Notes: generated by a model not told the origin, from the letters alone. Counted from the first letter of the stretch, positions 36,508-46,474 are shown. The stretch: DNA of 64,000 nt from an uncultured Flavobacteriales bacterium (GCA_938082505.1 CALLLH010000027.1:18795-82794); one strand, 5' to 3'. Made by a program: numbers and translations.

Positions 36508-39500
36508 TTACGGACAGCTCGTACCGAAATAGCTCAGCATCTGGAGCACATCGTTTGCTGTTACGATTCCATTTCCATCCAGGTCGGCGTCGCCGCAGTC
36601 CGCGCTACATCCGTACGCAGCCAAAACCACCAAAATGTCAGAAGCACTTCTGATGCTGTCTCCATTGAAGTCTCCCGGGCAAACGTCATCGGCGTCACAG
36701 ATGCCATCATCATCGGCATCGTTGTCCACGATCACTCCATTGACACACGTCTCACAGATGCCATCCACGTAAGTACAGGATCCGTCGTCGTCGGTGGCGC
36801 TTTCCTCGTAGTTGCACGCCGCGGGATCGTCACACCCCAGTACCTCCAATTCATTGCAGACCCCATCACCATCGGTGTCGTTGAGACAGTCGCCATTGCA
36901 ATCGAGGTATGGCGCGGCAGGGAAAGTACATGATCCGTCATCCAGGGCAGCCAGCGCGTCATAGTTGCATGCCGTTGCATCGGTACATCCAAGCTCTTCC
37001 TCGTCGCAAATGCCATCATTGTCCACATCGTTCAGGCACTCGTTGAAGCAGTTCACATAATCCTTGCCATACAATGAGGACGGTGTCGTACAGGAACCGT
37101 CGTCAAAGTCGGCCCCCGGATTGTAGTTGCATGCCGCAGGATTCAGGCAGCCCCCACAGCTTTCAAATTCACATGACCCATCCTCGAAATCAGCCGCCGC
37201 AACGTAGTTGCACGCGGTCACATCGGTGCATCCACTCAATTCATCCTCGTCACAGATGCCGTCGTTGTCCGCGTCATTGACACATCCGCCACCGCAATCC
37301 AGATAGGTGACATTGTAGAGGTCGAGAACGTAAATGCAACTGCCATCATCCGTCGTTGCCCCCGGGATATAATTGCAGGCATCTGCGTCCGTGCACCCTT
37401 GACAGGAAGTGTAGTTGCAGGTGCCATCATTGATTGTTGCCGTGATGTCATAATTGCAGGCCCCGGGATTCGTGCATCCTGCACAGGAGACGTAGTCACA
37501 AGAGCCATCATCGTCGGTGGCACTGTCCGAGAAATTGCATGCAGAAGCATCCCTGCATCCCAGGATTTCGTTCGGGTCGCAAATCCCGTCGCCATCCGCA
37601 TCAGCAAGACAGTCGCCGTTGCAATCGAGGTAGGTTTGAGTAGGATAGGTGCAAGTTCCACTCAGGGTCGCGGAAGCGTCATAGTTGCAGGCCCCAGGAT
37701 CCGTGCAACCGGAGCAGGTTTCATATTCGCAGCTGTTGTCAGGCTTGGTCGCCGTCGCATCATAGTTGCATGCAGAAGGGTCCGTGCAGCCGGCGCAGCT
37801 CGTGTACTCGCAATTGCCATCGTTCTCCGTAGCATTCGCTGCGTAGTTGCAAGCGGAAGCATTCGTGCATCCCAAGATTTCATCGGGATCACATGTGCCG
37901 TCACCATCGGAGTCGGCAAGGCAATTGCCATCACAGTCCAAAGATGAGGAACCGTAAAGGTCGAGCGGGAAAGTACAGGGCCCTGACAAGGTCGCCGTCG
38001 CGTCATAATTGCAAGCCGTGTTGTCCGTACAGCCGGTACAGGACTCATAGTCGCACGAGTCGTCGTTGATCAGGGCTGCGGCGTCGTAGTTGCATGCCTC
38101 GTCGTCGGTGCATCCAGCACAGCTCAGCGATTCGCAGGATCCATCTTCATCTGTTGCGCCAGCGGAATAATTGCAGGCATTCTGGTCCGTACAGCCTAAT
38201 ACTTCGTCCTCGTCACAGACCCCGTCCACATCCGAGTCGTTCACACAGTTTCCAGCGCAGTCCACATTGCTTGAGCCATAGATGTCCACAGGGAATGTAC
38301 ACGTGGACGTGGACAACGTGGCACTGGCATCGTAGTTGCAAGCGGTGCCATTGGTGCAGCCCGCGCAGGTGTCGAATTCACAAGGTGCCTCAGCGAGGTA
38401 ATTGCATGCAATAGGCAATGTGCAAGTCGTGATGGCCGGCATGCCGGCGGTCATGCCATACGTGCACCCAAAAGTCAACTGCGGTAGAATGGCCGAGTCG
38501 TAGTTCGTCGCCGCAGGATCGCCACAACACGAGAGGTAATCACACAGGTTTCCATCATGGATGAGCACGTTGGGGTCATAGTTACAGAATCCCTCAATGG
38601 CACAGCCGGCACAAGTGGTGAACTCGCAGCTTCCGTCGTCCACACTGGCGTCCGCGTCGTAGTTGCATGCGCCCGAATTGGTACAACCACCGAAAATGCA
38701 GCTTCCGTCGTCCACATTGGCATCGGCGTCGTAGTTGGTCGCTGTTGCATCCGTGCATCCGAGGAGAATGCAGGATCCATCATCCACCGTTGCATCGGCA
38801 TCATAATTCGTGGCATTCGGATTCGTACATCCACGGCAGCTGTAATAGTCACACGTACCGCTGATTGTGGCGGTAGCGTCGTAGTTGCACGCCTTGGGAT
38901 TCTTACAACCGGCACAGCTTGCGAATTCACACGAACCATTGTCGATGTTGGCACTGGAATCATAGTTGCATGCCGTGATATCGGTACATCCAAAGAAGAA
39001 ACAGACCCCATTGTCAAAGTTGGCGTCGGCATCGTAGTTGTCTGCCGCTGGGTCGGTACATCCGGGAAACAGACACGATCCGTCGTCGAACGTGGCGCCC
39101 GCATCGTAGTTCAGCGCGCCTGAATCCGTGCATCCACGGCAGGAAAGGTATTCGCAGGTTCCATCGTCATTGGTGCTGGTGGCGTCATAGTTGCACGCAA
39201 TCGGATTGGTGCACCCAGCGCAGGATTGGAACTCACAACTTCCATCGTCTTGTGCTGCACTCTCCACATAATTGCACGCACCTGGGTCGTTGCAGCCTGC
39301 ATAAAGGCAATTGCCGGAATCGATGGTCGCACATGGTTCGAAGTTGACCGCTGTATTGTCCGTGCAGGCGTCTATGCTGATGGCCGGATTGCTGAAATCA
39401 TTGCCTTCGCAAAGTGCGATCCTCTGTGCGGTAGTCAGTCCGATGATTTGAACCTCGGAATCTACAAAGACTCCCCCTTCAACGCGGTGAGCGCAATCCA

Positions 39501-41058
39501 CATCGAAACGGAATGCATAGCGGTGCAGGTTGGCTGTGCCGCCAACGACCACAAGGCTGTCCGAAGCGTCTGCCGCGCCCACGATGAATGCATCAGCCCC
39601 TGCATTGCGGAAAGTGCATCCATTGGCTCGGATCACATCGGCAACACCGTTTGCGCTTTGCAACTCTACCCCCCCCCTGTTGTCCGTGACGACACAGGAG
39701 GTCAGGTCGAGGTCGCCTCCCTGCATCGAAACAGCCAAGGGCCAATTCCTCAAGGATGAATTTTCGAAGTCGATTTGACCGGCATTCCGAAGACCGATGG
39801 TACTCGCGTCACCATTCTCCTCGAACCAACCCCTCACTACACTGTTCTTGACCACGATATTGCTGCTGCTGGCAGCAATGTCAAGTCCTATGGGATCGCC
39901 CGCTTCGCCCAGGATCCGGATCCCGTCAATCAACACATTGGATGCGTCGATGATGATGCCCCCTGAGAAAATAGCCTCCGTCTCCCTGACGGGATCGTTG
40001 GCCGCAATGCCTTGGTTGGGGCCAAGGATGGTGATGGACTTGTTGATGGTGACCGGCTCCGTGTCATACAACCCCGGTTGCGCCACCCGAATCGTCTCGT
40101 CCGAACCTGAGGCATTGATGGCCTCCTGCAAGGACATGCCCGGCCAGACCTCAATTTCTCCGGTCAACAAATTGCGCCCTTTCAAGTCGGTAACGCCGAG
40201 CAAATCGGTCAAATTATTGGATAGGGCACCCACACTTGATGCCTTGCAAAGGACATACCCCAGGGGATTGCCGTCGTAAGTGGTGGTTCCCGTCAGCTGG
40301 TGAATCAGGCCGGCCTGCATGTCCAGATCGAACCCGATGCCGATGCCGGGATTCACAACGGTCGAGTCGGATTGGATGATGATGCCGCCAAGGCCGTCGC
40401 CTTGGGGACCTCCAAGCGACAGCGTTCCTGCAAAGGTCAAATCACCGGTGCTGTTGGTAGTGTAAGCACTCTCCAGAATACCGATGTCACCGTAGCCATT
40501 CTTGGAGCTGACGAAATCACGCACTTCGACGTTCTGACAGCTGCTCAACGCCAAACCGAAACCAGCGGCCGAATTGATGACCTCACAATCCTCCACCAGG
40601 TTCACTCCAGGACCGACGAGACCATTGAGGTCAATTCCGGATGTCCCGTTGTTGAGCACCCTCACATTCCTTAAAGTCAGGTCCGTGGTGCCCGGGTCAC
40701 AGTGGACGCCGTAGCCGTCATGGGCAATGTTCGACAGAACGGTAATGTTTTCCAACGTGATTCCACTGGTTCCCAACCAGATGCCCCATCCCGTGGTGCC
40801 CCGAACATCCAATACGGTACCTCCTGAGGGGTCGCCGATGATGGTCACGGGTGTTTGAATCAACAATCGCTCGGCGAATGTGAGCGCACCAAGGACGATT
40901 ACATCTCCAGCATCCGCCTGCTGTATGGCGGTAGAAATGGATTCATAATCGGTTCCACTTGTCGTGTTTTGAATGGGATTGCCCTGGGCATGAAGGCCCC
41001 AGAAAGGAGCGCACAACACGCTAACAATCAGCAGAGAGCAAAGGCGTTTTTGGTCCAT
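36508..41058 (-). CDS. giant secreted beta-helix protein with about 27 GCTD Cys-rich repeats
   Basis: A 1516-residue exported protein. Signal peptide MDQKRLCSLLIVSVLCAPFW is followed by a parallel beta-helix of about 600 residues, aligning with the neighbouring paralogue (LDVRGTTGWGIWLGTSGITL; SGIDLNGLVGPGVN). About 27 Cys-rich units of the GCTDxxACNYDATA type then follow, in the C-terminal half arranged as a higher-order repeat: three or so units plus a linker such as DCDGNCLADSDGDGTCDPDE, repeated six times. The linkers resemble calcium-binding TSP3 loops. The chain ends in the dockerin-like module (FNGDSIRSASDILVVL ... YFGTSCP). The ATG at 41058 is preceded by TACTTTTA at four bases. A disulfide- and calcium-stabilised surface fibre is an inference. 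Confidence 0.87.
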   Translation of the reverse strand: MDQKRLCSLLIVSVLCAPFWGLHAQGNPIQNTTSGTDYESISTAIQQADAGDVIVLGALTFAERLLIQTPVTIIGDPSGGTVLDVRGTTGWGIWLGTSGITLENITVLSNIAHDGYGVHCDPGTTDLTLRNVRVLNNGTSGIDLNGLVGPGVNLVEDCEVINSAAGFGLALSSCQNVEVRDFVSSKNGYGDIGILESAYTTNSTGDLTFAGTLSLGGPQGDGLGGIIIQSDSTVVNPGIGIGFDLDMQAGLIHQLTGTTTYDGNPLGYVLCKASSVGALSNNLTDLLGVTDLKGRNLLTGEIEVWPGMSLQEAINASGSDETIRVAQPGLYDTEPVTINKSITILGPNQGIAANDPVRETEAIFSGGIIIDASNVLIDGIRILGEAGDPIGLDIAASSSNIVVKNSVVRGWFEENGDASTIGLRNAGQIDFENSSLRNWPLAVSMQGGDLDLTSCVVTDNRGGVELQSANGVADVIRANGCTFRNAGADAFIVGAADASDSLVVVGGTANLHRYAFRFDVDCAHRVEGGVFVDSEVQIIGLTTAQRIALCEGNDFSNPAISIDACTDNTAVNFEPCATIDSGNCLYAGCNDPGACNYVESAAQDDGSCEFQSCAGCTNPIACNYDATSTNDDGTCEYLSCRGCTDSGALNYDAGATFDDGSCLFPGCTDPAADNYDADANFDNGVCFFFGCTDITACNYDSSANIDNGSCEFASCAGCKNPKACNYDATATISGTCDYYSCRGCTNPNATNYDADATVDDGSCILLGCTDATATNYDADANVDDGSCIFGGCTNSGACNYDADASVDDGSCEFTTCAGCAIEGFCNYDPNVLIHDGNLCDYLSCCGDPAATNYDSAILPQLTFGCTYGMTAGMPAITTCTLPIACNYLAEAPCEFDTCAGCTNGTACNYDASATLSTSTCTFPVDIYGSSNVDCAGNCVNDSDVDGVCDEDEVLGCTDQNACNYSAGATDEDGSCESLSCAGCTDDEACNYDAAALINDDSCDYESCTGCTDNTACNYDATATLSGPCTFPLDLYGSSSLDCDGNCLADSDGDGTCDPDEILGCTNASACNYAANATENDGNCEYTSCAGCTDPSACNYDATATKPDNSCEYETCSGCTDPGACNYDASATLSGTCTYPTQTYLDCNGDCLADADGDGICDPNEILGCRDASACNFSDSATDDDGSCDYVSCAGCTNPGACNYDITATINDGTCNYTSCQGCTDADACNYIPGATTDDGSCIYVLDLYNVTYLDCGGGCVNDADNDGICDEDELSGCTDVTACNYVAAADFEDGSCEFESCGGCLNPAACNYNPGADFDDGSCTTPSSLYGKDYVNCFNECLNDVDNDGICDEEELGCTDATACNYDALAALDDGSCTFPAAPYLDCNGDCLNDTDGDGVCNELEVLGCDDPAACNYEESATDDDGSCTYVDGICETCVNGVIVDNDADDDGICDADDVCPGDFNGDSIRSASDILVVLAAYGCSADCGDADLDGNGIVTANDVLQMLSYFGTSCP

Positions 41059-41062
41059 ACTA

Positions 41063-41070
41063 TAAAAGTA
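41063..41070 (-). promoter_or_regulatory. -7-like box of the giant repeat protein gene
   Basis: TACTTTTA on the minus strand, followed by TAGT and the ATG at 41058. It is one base off TAnnTTTG. Confidence 0.4.
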
Positions 41071-41235
41071 GACTTTGTTTTGGTGCGGACACAAACTATT
41101 GACGGCACAAAAGAGGCGTTTCGACGTGGAATATTCTATTTCGGTTATTTTTATACATATTACACACAGCCATTCACTTTGATTTCCGAACCTACAAGAG
41201 GTTGTACTAATTTCAATAGACCAAAATTTATCCAC

Positions 41236-41685
41236 ATGTATCGCTTCGTTCCCCTTTTCCTCGGACTCCTGATCTTCCCTTCCGTCCATTCCCAACTGAC
41301 TTTGGAAGCAGTCTCCTATTCCACGCGTTGCGCGGGCAGCAGCACGGGCCTCGTGGAAATCAGTGCAACCGGAGCATCAGGGTCGGTTACCCTCCTGACG
41401 AATGTCGACCTGACCCAATTGGAGGCTGGCGATTATACGATTAGTGGAGAAGACGAGTCCGGACAGCAGGCCTCCGTGAGCTTCACAATCCTGGACCATC
41501 CCGCCACATGTGGCTGCACCTATCCTACGGCGTTCAACTATGAGGTGAACGCTGCGGTAGACAATGGATCGTGTGTATTCAGTTCCGACCAGAGCTGCTT
41601 GGCCGACATTGTCCCGGATGGTATCGTCGGCACGAATGACCTCCTGCAATTGCTGGTTGAATTCGGTGTCGTCTGCACCGAATGA
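41236..41685 (+). CDS. small secreted protein with one GCTD-like unit and half a dockerin-like module
   Basis: A 149-residue exported protein: signal peptide (FVPLFLGLLIFPSVHSQ), a short Ig-like or SprB-like repeat (SYSTRCAGSSTGLVEISATGASG), one Cys-rich unit (CGCTYPTAFNYEVNAA) and a single EF-hand-like loop ending FGVVCTE. It reads like a miniature version of the giant proteins on the other side of a 177-base divergent spacer. The ATG at 41236 is the one that gives a signal peptide; in-frame codons further upstream overlap the divergent gene. Its function is unknown. Confidence 0.75.
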   Translation: MYRFVPLFLGLLIFPSVHSQLTLEAVSYSTRCAGSSTGLVEISATGASGSVTLLTNVDLTQLEAGDYTISGEDESGQQASVSFTILDHPATCGCTYPTAFNYEVNAAVDNGSCVFSSDQSCLADIVPDGIVGTNDLLQLLVEFGVVCTE

Positions 41686-41695
41686 CCTTGTGGAC

Positions 41696-42424
41696 TTAAT
41701 CTTCAGTGCTTGACGACATCGTGTGGAATACGTTCTGCACATCCTCGTCTTCTTCCAGCTTCTCAATCAGTTTTTCGACTTCCGCCGTTTCGTCGGCGCC
41801 CAACTCTTTCGTTGTGGCCGGGATGCGGTCGAATCCGGACTCGACGATGTCGATTCCTTCCTCCTCCAATTTTTTCTGGAGCCCACCGTAGTTTTCGAAG
41901 GCTCCGTATATCATGATGGAGTCCTCATCCACGCCTATTTCCTCCGCTCCGAAATCGATTAATTCCAATTCGATTTCCTCGGGATCACGCCCTTCAAGGG
42001 CGATTTTGAAGTGACAAACGTGGGAGAACATGAATTCAACGCTGCCCGTGGTGCCCAGATTCCCGTTGCACTTGTTGAAGTGACTCCGGACATTGGCCAC
42101 GGTCCTGTTGTTGTTGTCAGTCGCCGTTTCCACGAATACAGCAATGCCATGCGGTCCATAGCCTTCAAAGGTGATCTGCTTGAGTTCCGCTGAATCCTTG
42201 TCCGTGGCCTTCTTGATGGCCCGTTCAATGTTCTCCTTGGGCATGTTGGCCGCCCTGCAGTTCTGAATGACTGCCCGCAGCCGCGCATTGAGGTCCGGAT
42301 CTGAAATCCCGCCACCCTCCTTGATGGACAAGATGATGTCTTTGTTGAGGCGGGCAAACGTCTTGGACATCGCTGCCCAGCGCTTCATCTTCCGCTCCTT
42401 CCTGAATTCAAAGGCTCTACCCAT
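41696..42424 (-). CDS. YebC/PmpR family regulator or translation factor
   Basis: A 242-residue YebC/TACO1-family protein. Family blocks are the start MGRAFEFRKERK, then MSKTFARLNKDIILSIKEGG, NMPKENIERAIKKA, EGYGPHGIAVFVE and NKCNGNLGTTGSVEF. Members have been described as transcription regulators, and more recently as factors that relieve ribosome stalling at polyproline, so the role should not be called from the name alone. The start is supported by TATCTTTG four bases upstream. It converges with the small secreted protein gene. Confidence 0.94.
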   Translation of the reverse strand: MGRAFEFRKERKMKRWAAMSKTFARLNKDIILSIKEGGGISDPDLNARLRAVIQNCRAANMPKENIERAIKKATDKDSAELKQITFEGYGPHGIAVFVETATDNNNRTVANVRSHFNKCNGNLGTTGSVEFMFSHVCHFKIALEGRDPEEIELELIDFGAEEIGVDEDSIMIYGAFENYGGLQKKLEEEGIDIVESGFDRIPATTKELGADETAEVEKLIEKLEEDEDVQNVFHTMSSSTED

Positions 42425-42428
42425 GTTC

Positions 42429-42436
42429 CAAAGATA
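42429..42436 (-). promoter_or_regulatory. -7 promoter box of the YebC gene
   Basis: TATCTTTG on the minus strand, a perfect TAnnTTTG match, with GAAC before the ATG at 42424. Confidence 0.6.
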
Positions 42437-42509
42437 GGAGGCGTCCAAAGCCTTGGCGCCGCGAAACCTTCACGGCATATCCCCCGTAACATGGTGAAAA
42501 TCCGTCTCG

Positions 42510-42869
42510 ATGATGCGCTCCTTCCTCTCCTTCCTTCTGGTTCTCGCTTCCTTCAGCATCCAGGCACAAACACCGGGCACTGCAGACCTGCACCGTCCAA
42601 GCTCCTTTGACAACAGTTTTGAAGGCACACTGCCGCAAGGCGGCCTTGCCCGTTCCTTCCAAGAGGGACGTTACGGTTTCTTGGCCCTATTCGAAATCCG
42701 CGTGGCGCCCGGGGTCGTGAAGGTGCTTGACGTCCGTCAATTCTTTGCCAATGAACAGCTCGCCGTCCAGGGCTTCATGCGGGTGCAGGCCGCCATGCCG
42801 GATCAGGCTGTCCTCGCCAATGTGGTCTGGCTCAATCCGACGGAAGGCCACATGGGCATCGGCCAGTGA
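42510..42869 (+). CDS. hypothetical secreted protein
   Basis: A 119-residue exported protein with a clear signal peptide (MMRSFLSFLLVLASFSIQAQ). The mature part has no motif I recognise; it is probably a single small beta-rich domain (YGFLALFEIRVAPGVVKVLDV). Either of two adjacent ATG codons could start it. It is divergent from the YebC gene and convergent with the next small membrane protein, with no sign of an operon. Confidence 0.6.
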   Translation: MMRSFLSFLLVLASFSIQAQTPGTADLHRPSSFDNSFEGTLPQGGLARSFQEGRYGFLALFEIRVAPGVVKVLDVRQFFANEQLAVQGFMRVQAAMPDQAVLANVVWLNPTEGHMGIGQ

Positions 42870-42876
42870 TCCGGAA

Positions 42877-43245
42877 TCACTTGCGTGAGCGCAGCAGGTA
42901 GAACCCCACCAGGGTCACCAAAGCGCCAGCCCCTACCGCGAAGTACAAAGGGTCGTCACTTGCCGTGCTGAGCGTGGCGCCCACACCGAGCGTACCCAGA
43001 AACAACAGGACGTACACGAAGTCCGGAACCTTCTCCGTGACTTCGGCCAATTTCTCCGCCCTCTCCGTCTTGACCAGACGGCTGAGGGCGTCCTGCATGT
43101 CCCGGCCATAGGCGGGCATCCGGGATTCGGTCCCATCGACTTCCCGAATGGTGATGAAGTACTTGTTGAATCCCGGAGAGGAATTGCTGTCCCTCTCCCA
43201 CTCGGCCTTGATGGCCATGCGGCGTGGTTTGTTCGGCTTTGACAT
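42877..43245 (-). CDS. small two-helix membrane protein
   Basis: A 122-residue protein I cannot assign to a family. The first 75 residues are soluble and charged (RREMAIKAEWER-like start, then FNKYFITIREVDGTESRMPA). Two hydrophobic helices follow (VYVLLFLGTLGVGATLS and LYFAVGAGALVTLVGFYLL) and the chain ends in RSRK, suggesting a cytoplasmic C-terminus. The ATG at 43245 is preferred over an upstream TTG. It lies 40 bases downstream of the M36-like protease gene on the same strand and may be read through from it. Confidence 0.55.
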   Translation of the reverse strand: MSKPNKPRRMAIKAEWERDSNSSPGFNKYFITIREVDGTESRMPAYGRDMQDALSRLVKTERAEKLAEVTEKVPDFVYVLLFLGTLGVGATLSTASDDPLYFAVGAGALVTLVGFYLLRSRK

Positions 43246-43285
43246 GGTGTTCAAATCGCCGGCAAAGATGCGCTCAACATCAAGA

Positions 43286-46200
43286 TCAACGCTTCGTCCG
43301 AATCAATTCCTTGCGTCGGATTTTTCCGTCCTTTCCAAGTCCCATCAAAATATAGCTGCCGCTGCCGCCGTGATCCAGGCGCCAATGCACTTCTCCACGG
43401 GCATTCGCCGGCATGGAATCGACATGTCGACCTCGGGCATCGAACAGGTGCAGGACAGTACCCGGCTCCCATCCTGCTGCATGGAAACGGTTCGAGAACG
43501 GCATGGGCCAGGTCATGATTCCTTGGGCGTCGGCGTCATCGTCCAGCCCCGACATCGCGACGTCGTGGATGATCAGATCATCGACTGCAGCTTCAATCAG
43601 GGAGCCCCCGTCAAACTCCAGCCCCTGATTCGGACGAAGGCTGTCAGAAGCCGTGAATCGGATTTTGAATTCATTGGTGAGGGGGACATAGGACCCGATG
43701 GCGAAGGCATTTCTCCTCCAGCTGATGTCCTGTGTCAGGGTTTCCTCGACTTTGACCCAGCTTGCACCGCCATCGGAGCTGACGTGGACCTGCCACCAAT
43801 CGGCCCCTGGATTCGCCCCCGTCGCAGGCGCATTGACATACCAGCGCCAGTAACTCAATACGGGGGCCACCATGTCCGAGAGGTCCAAAGCCTCCGATTG
43901 CAGGGTGGTGCTGCCCTCGTCCACATCGTTCGACCCGATGCCCGCTTCAGCCCCTGGACTCACTCCGGTGATGAAGGCGAACAGACCATCACCGGGCGTA
44001 TGGTCCTCGTCAGGCGCACATATGGATGAGGGGTCGTCCGGGTTGCTGAAGGAGCCGATGGGAATGGCGGACTCCCACTCACCGGTGGTGGCGTTGTCTC
44101 CCGGCAATCCCAATTCCCAGAATCCGAATTCGGAGTAGTCATCCTGGTCATCGATCAACACGGGTGCGAGGCCCACAATGGTATTGAATGGAAGATTCGG
44201 ATTGGCGGCATCGTCCGAGCTGTATGGCGCAATGGCACTCACGGAACCGTAGATGTCAGCAATGCCGAAGTAATACTCCACGACCGTCCCCGTCTCCTGC
44301 ATGGGCAACTGGGCCTGATAGCTGCTTCCACCAACCTGCGCCATGGGCATGGCCGTCCAAGGGGCAAAGGGGGATGTCCGATAGAACACTTCTACACTGC
44401 TGAAGTACTGGGTGAAAGGGAACAACACCAGCGCATCGGCCTCAAGTGTGATCGGGTCACCGGCTTCGGCATATCCCTCGGGATCATGTCCGATGTCCAC
44501 ATTGCTGAACAATGTGATGCCGTGCAGGCCGAAGCCCTGGAGGATGGCCGCACCATTCGGCGTACCATCCGAAAGGTCAGCGTTGTCATCGTCGGCCTGC
44601 AGGGCGTCCAACAGGACTTCTGCGAATGCCTCTCCCTCGTTGCCATTCTGCGCATTGGCCTGCAGGCCAGCATAGGCTTCGGTGAACAGGGCCATGGATT
44701 GATCCCAATCCTCCCCCATCAACAAATGGGTGTCGTACCAAGCGCCACAGATGATCTCGCCATCTGCATGCACTTGCCCCACCAGGTCCAGCGGATACAC
44801 CTTGGGGTCCTCGTCGTAGCGCCTGATGAAGAATTCGGGATTGTCCGAGTAGCAGCCGTTGCCCAGAATCGGATTCCCGGATAGGCTGACCGCCCACCAA
44901 TCCGCATAGCCCTCGTTCATGGCCCCATTGCTGAAATTGCTGCCGAGACTTTCGTAGTAGAGGTCGTTGATGCCGTGTCCATACTCGTGGAAGACGACAT
45001 CAGAGACCAGGGAGAACGCATTGCATCCATCTCCCGTGGAGTAAAAATTGATGCTGGGATCACCCGGAGTGTAGAACGCATTGCAGGTTCCACTCACATC
45101 CACGATGGTGGGCAGGGCGAAATCAAGTCCGCTGAAACCCGGCAACCACGTCTCCATGTGTTCGTGAATCCTGTTCACGCTATGGTATGCGCTCAACTCC
45201 CGAATGCTCGCCGTTCCATCCATGTTGACGAGGGAGTCCCCATTCAGGGTGACCTCCAGGTCCGGCGTGACCCCGTTCGTTGTGACCACGCTCCACAGCC
45301 CCTGAAGCTGCAATCCCAGGGTTTGGGGAGGTTCACCCGAAAGGGTGAGCATACCGCCTCCCGCAGTGGTCATGGCTCCCTCCGCAGTCTGGACGAGAAG
45401 ATGGTCAAGCCCCACCTCAACCGCCTCCTCAAACGGCTGCGTCAGGTGTACGGTGCCCGTGACCTGACAGCTGAGCATCTGCATCAAGGCCGGAGGTCCC
45501 ATGGGCCGCACTTTCTTTTTTTCTGTCCCGCCATGGGCATGTGCCATGTGGCTGACCGTGTTCTGTCGCTCCAGCACAGCGCCTGTCTCCAGGTCGATTC
45601 GGCTGAGGTACCGCGCCGGAATGTCCTCGGCGGTGCGTCCGGTCACGATGATGACCTGGGCGGGTCGGAAGTCGAACAGCCGTTGTTCCCCCGCAGAAAC
45701 CAACACCGGGACGAGCATTTCCTCACCGAAGGAGACTTCCAGTTCGGAAAGGTTCAACCCTTCCGTGGCATACTGTGCCAGCGCATTTTGATCCAGAACG
45801 GCCAAGGATGCGGGCCACTCGGCTCCAGGGTGACATTGTGCACCCCACATCACGATGCCCTGCTCGGCCACCTTCACGACCAATTCGGTGCCGAGGACCG
45901 GCCTGCCTGACGCCATCTGGACAGCCCTGTGCAGGGTGTGCTTCCCCATGGGCACGGAATTCCACTCACCGTGTTCCAAGGTCCAGCCGGACAGACCCAA
46001 CTGGGCATCGAGCCACCCTGTCGGGTCGTCTTCCTGAATGGCCGGACCATAAGCCCTGTGAATGGACCCGGTCATGGGATGGAACTGCACCTGCCAACGC
46101 GGATGATCGCTCTTGAACCCGGACCAAAAGGGTCCACTCCTCCACCTCGCCTGGGTGGACGCTTCCCACGATGACCAGCTGGAAGGCAGTCTGATCTCGA

Positions 46201-46306
46201 AGGGATCCTCATGCACGAAAGGGTTGGACACCTGTCCGGAAACCGTTCCCAAGGCGGCACCCCATGCGATTGCTGTTCCCAGGATATTGTGAATCATACG
46301 CTTCAT
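43286..46306 (-). CDS. secreted M36-like (fungalysin) zinc metalloprotease with T9SS domain
   Basis: A 1006-residue exported protease. After the signal peptide (IHNILGTAIAWGAALGTVSG) a long propeptide-like region precedes the catalytic domain. The zinc motif HEYGHGIND begins at His440, and GAMNEGYADWWAVSLSG supplies the third ligand Glu, the arrangement of M36 peptidases. Later domains include a MAM/laminin-like region with many aromatic residues. The last 80 residues are a T9SS C-terminal domain (GIMTWPMPFSNRFHAAGW ... SYILMGLGKDGKIRRKEL), so the protein should be exported through the type IX system. The ATG at 46306 has a TACCTTC box six bases upstream. Confidence 0.88.
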   Translation of the reverse strand: MKRMIHNILGTAIAWGAALGTVSGQVSNPFVHEDPFEIRLPSSWSSWEASTQARWRSGPFWSGFKSDHPRWQVQFHPMTGSIHRAYGPAIQEDDPTGWLDAQLGLSGWTLEHGEWNSVPMGKHTLHRAVQMASGRPVLGTELVVKVAEQGIVMWGAQCHPGAEWPASLAVLDQNALAQYATEGLNLSELEVSFGEEMLVPVLVSAGEQRLFDFRPAQVIIVTGRTAEDIPARYLSRIDLETGAVLERQNTVSHMAHAHGGTEKKKVRPMGPPALMQMLSCQVTGTVHLTQPFEEAVEVGLDHLLVQTAEGAMTTAGGGMLTLSGEPPQTLGLQLQGLWSVVTTNGVTPDLEVTLNGDSLVNMDGTASIRELSAYHSVNRIHEHMETWLPGFSGLDFALPTIVDVSGTCNAFYTPGDPSINFYSTGDGCNAFSLVSDVVFHEYGHGINDLYYESLGSNFSNGAMNEGYADWWAVSLSGNPILGNGCYSDNPEFFIRRYDEDPKVYPLDLVGQVHADGEIICGAWYDTHLLMGEDWDQSMALFTEAYAGLQANAQNGNEGEAFAEVLLDALQADDDNADLSDGTPNGAAILQGFGLHGITLFSNVDIGHDPEGYAEAGDPITLEADALVLFPFTQYFSSVEVFYRTSPFAPWTAMPMAQVGGSSYQAQLPMQETGTVVEYYFGIADIYGSVSAIAPYSSDDAANPNLPFNTIVGLAPVLIDDQDDYSEFGFWELGLPGDNATTGEWESAIPIGSFSNPDDPSSICAPDEDHTPGDGLFAFITGVSPGAEAGIGSNDVDEGSTTLQSEALDLSDMVAPVLSYWRWYVNAPATGANPGADWWQVHVSSDGGASWVKVEETLTQDISWRRNAFAIGSYVPLTNEFKIRFTASDSLRPNQGLEFDGGSLIEAAVDDLIIHDVAMSGLDDDADAQGIMTWPMPFSNRFHAAGWEPGTVLHLFDARGRHVDSMPANARGEVHWRLDHGGSGSYILMGLGKDGKIRRKELIRTKR

Positions 46307-46312
46307 AGGGCG

Positions 46313-46319
46313 GAAGGTA
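46313..46319 (-). promoter_or_regulatory. -7 promoter box of the M36-like protease gene
   Basis: TACCTTC on the minus strand with six bases before the ATG at 46306. It separates this start from an upstream in-frame extension. Confidence 0.45.
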
Positions 46320-46467
46320 AACCCTCCATCCATTTGCGTGCCTCGGCGAGGGTATGATTGTGCCCCTCCTGCCTCACCCCTCATTCGATTTGAATCGCCA
46401 AAGGCAATGCAGGCCCCTGCCCACAATTATTGTGACCACGGGAGTCCTCCCTCTGGCGACGGTTCGT

Positions 46468-46474
46468 TAAATTC
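46468..46474 (+). promoter_or_regulatory. -7 promoter box of the phenylalanine leader transcript
   Basis: TAAATTC with four bases (AAGG) before the leader-peptide ATG at 46479. The transcript would begin almost at that ATG, which suits an attenuator whose ribosome must load at once. Confidence 0.5.

Noticed and set aside
33421..41058. Regularly spaced similar segments that could suggest a CRISPR array.
   Set aside because: The similarity is at the protein level, the DNA units differ, spacing is not of CRISPR type, and no cas gene is present.
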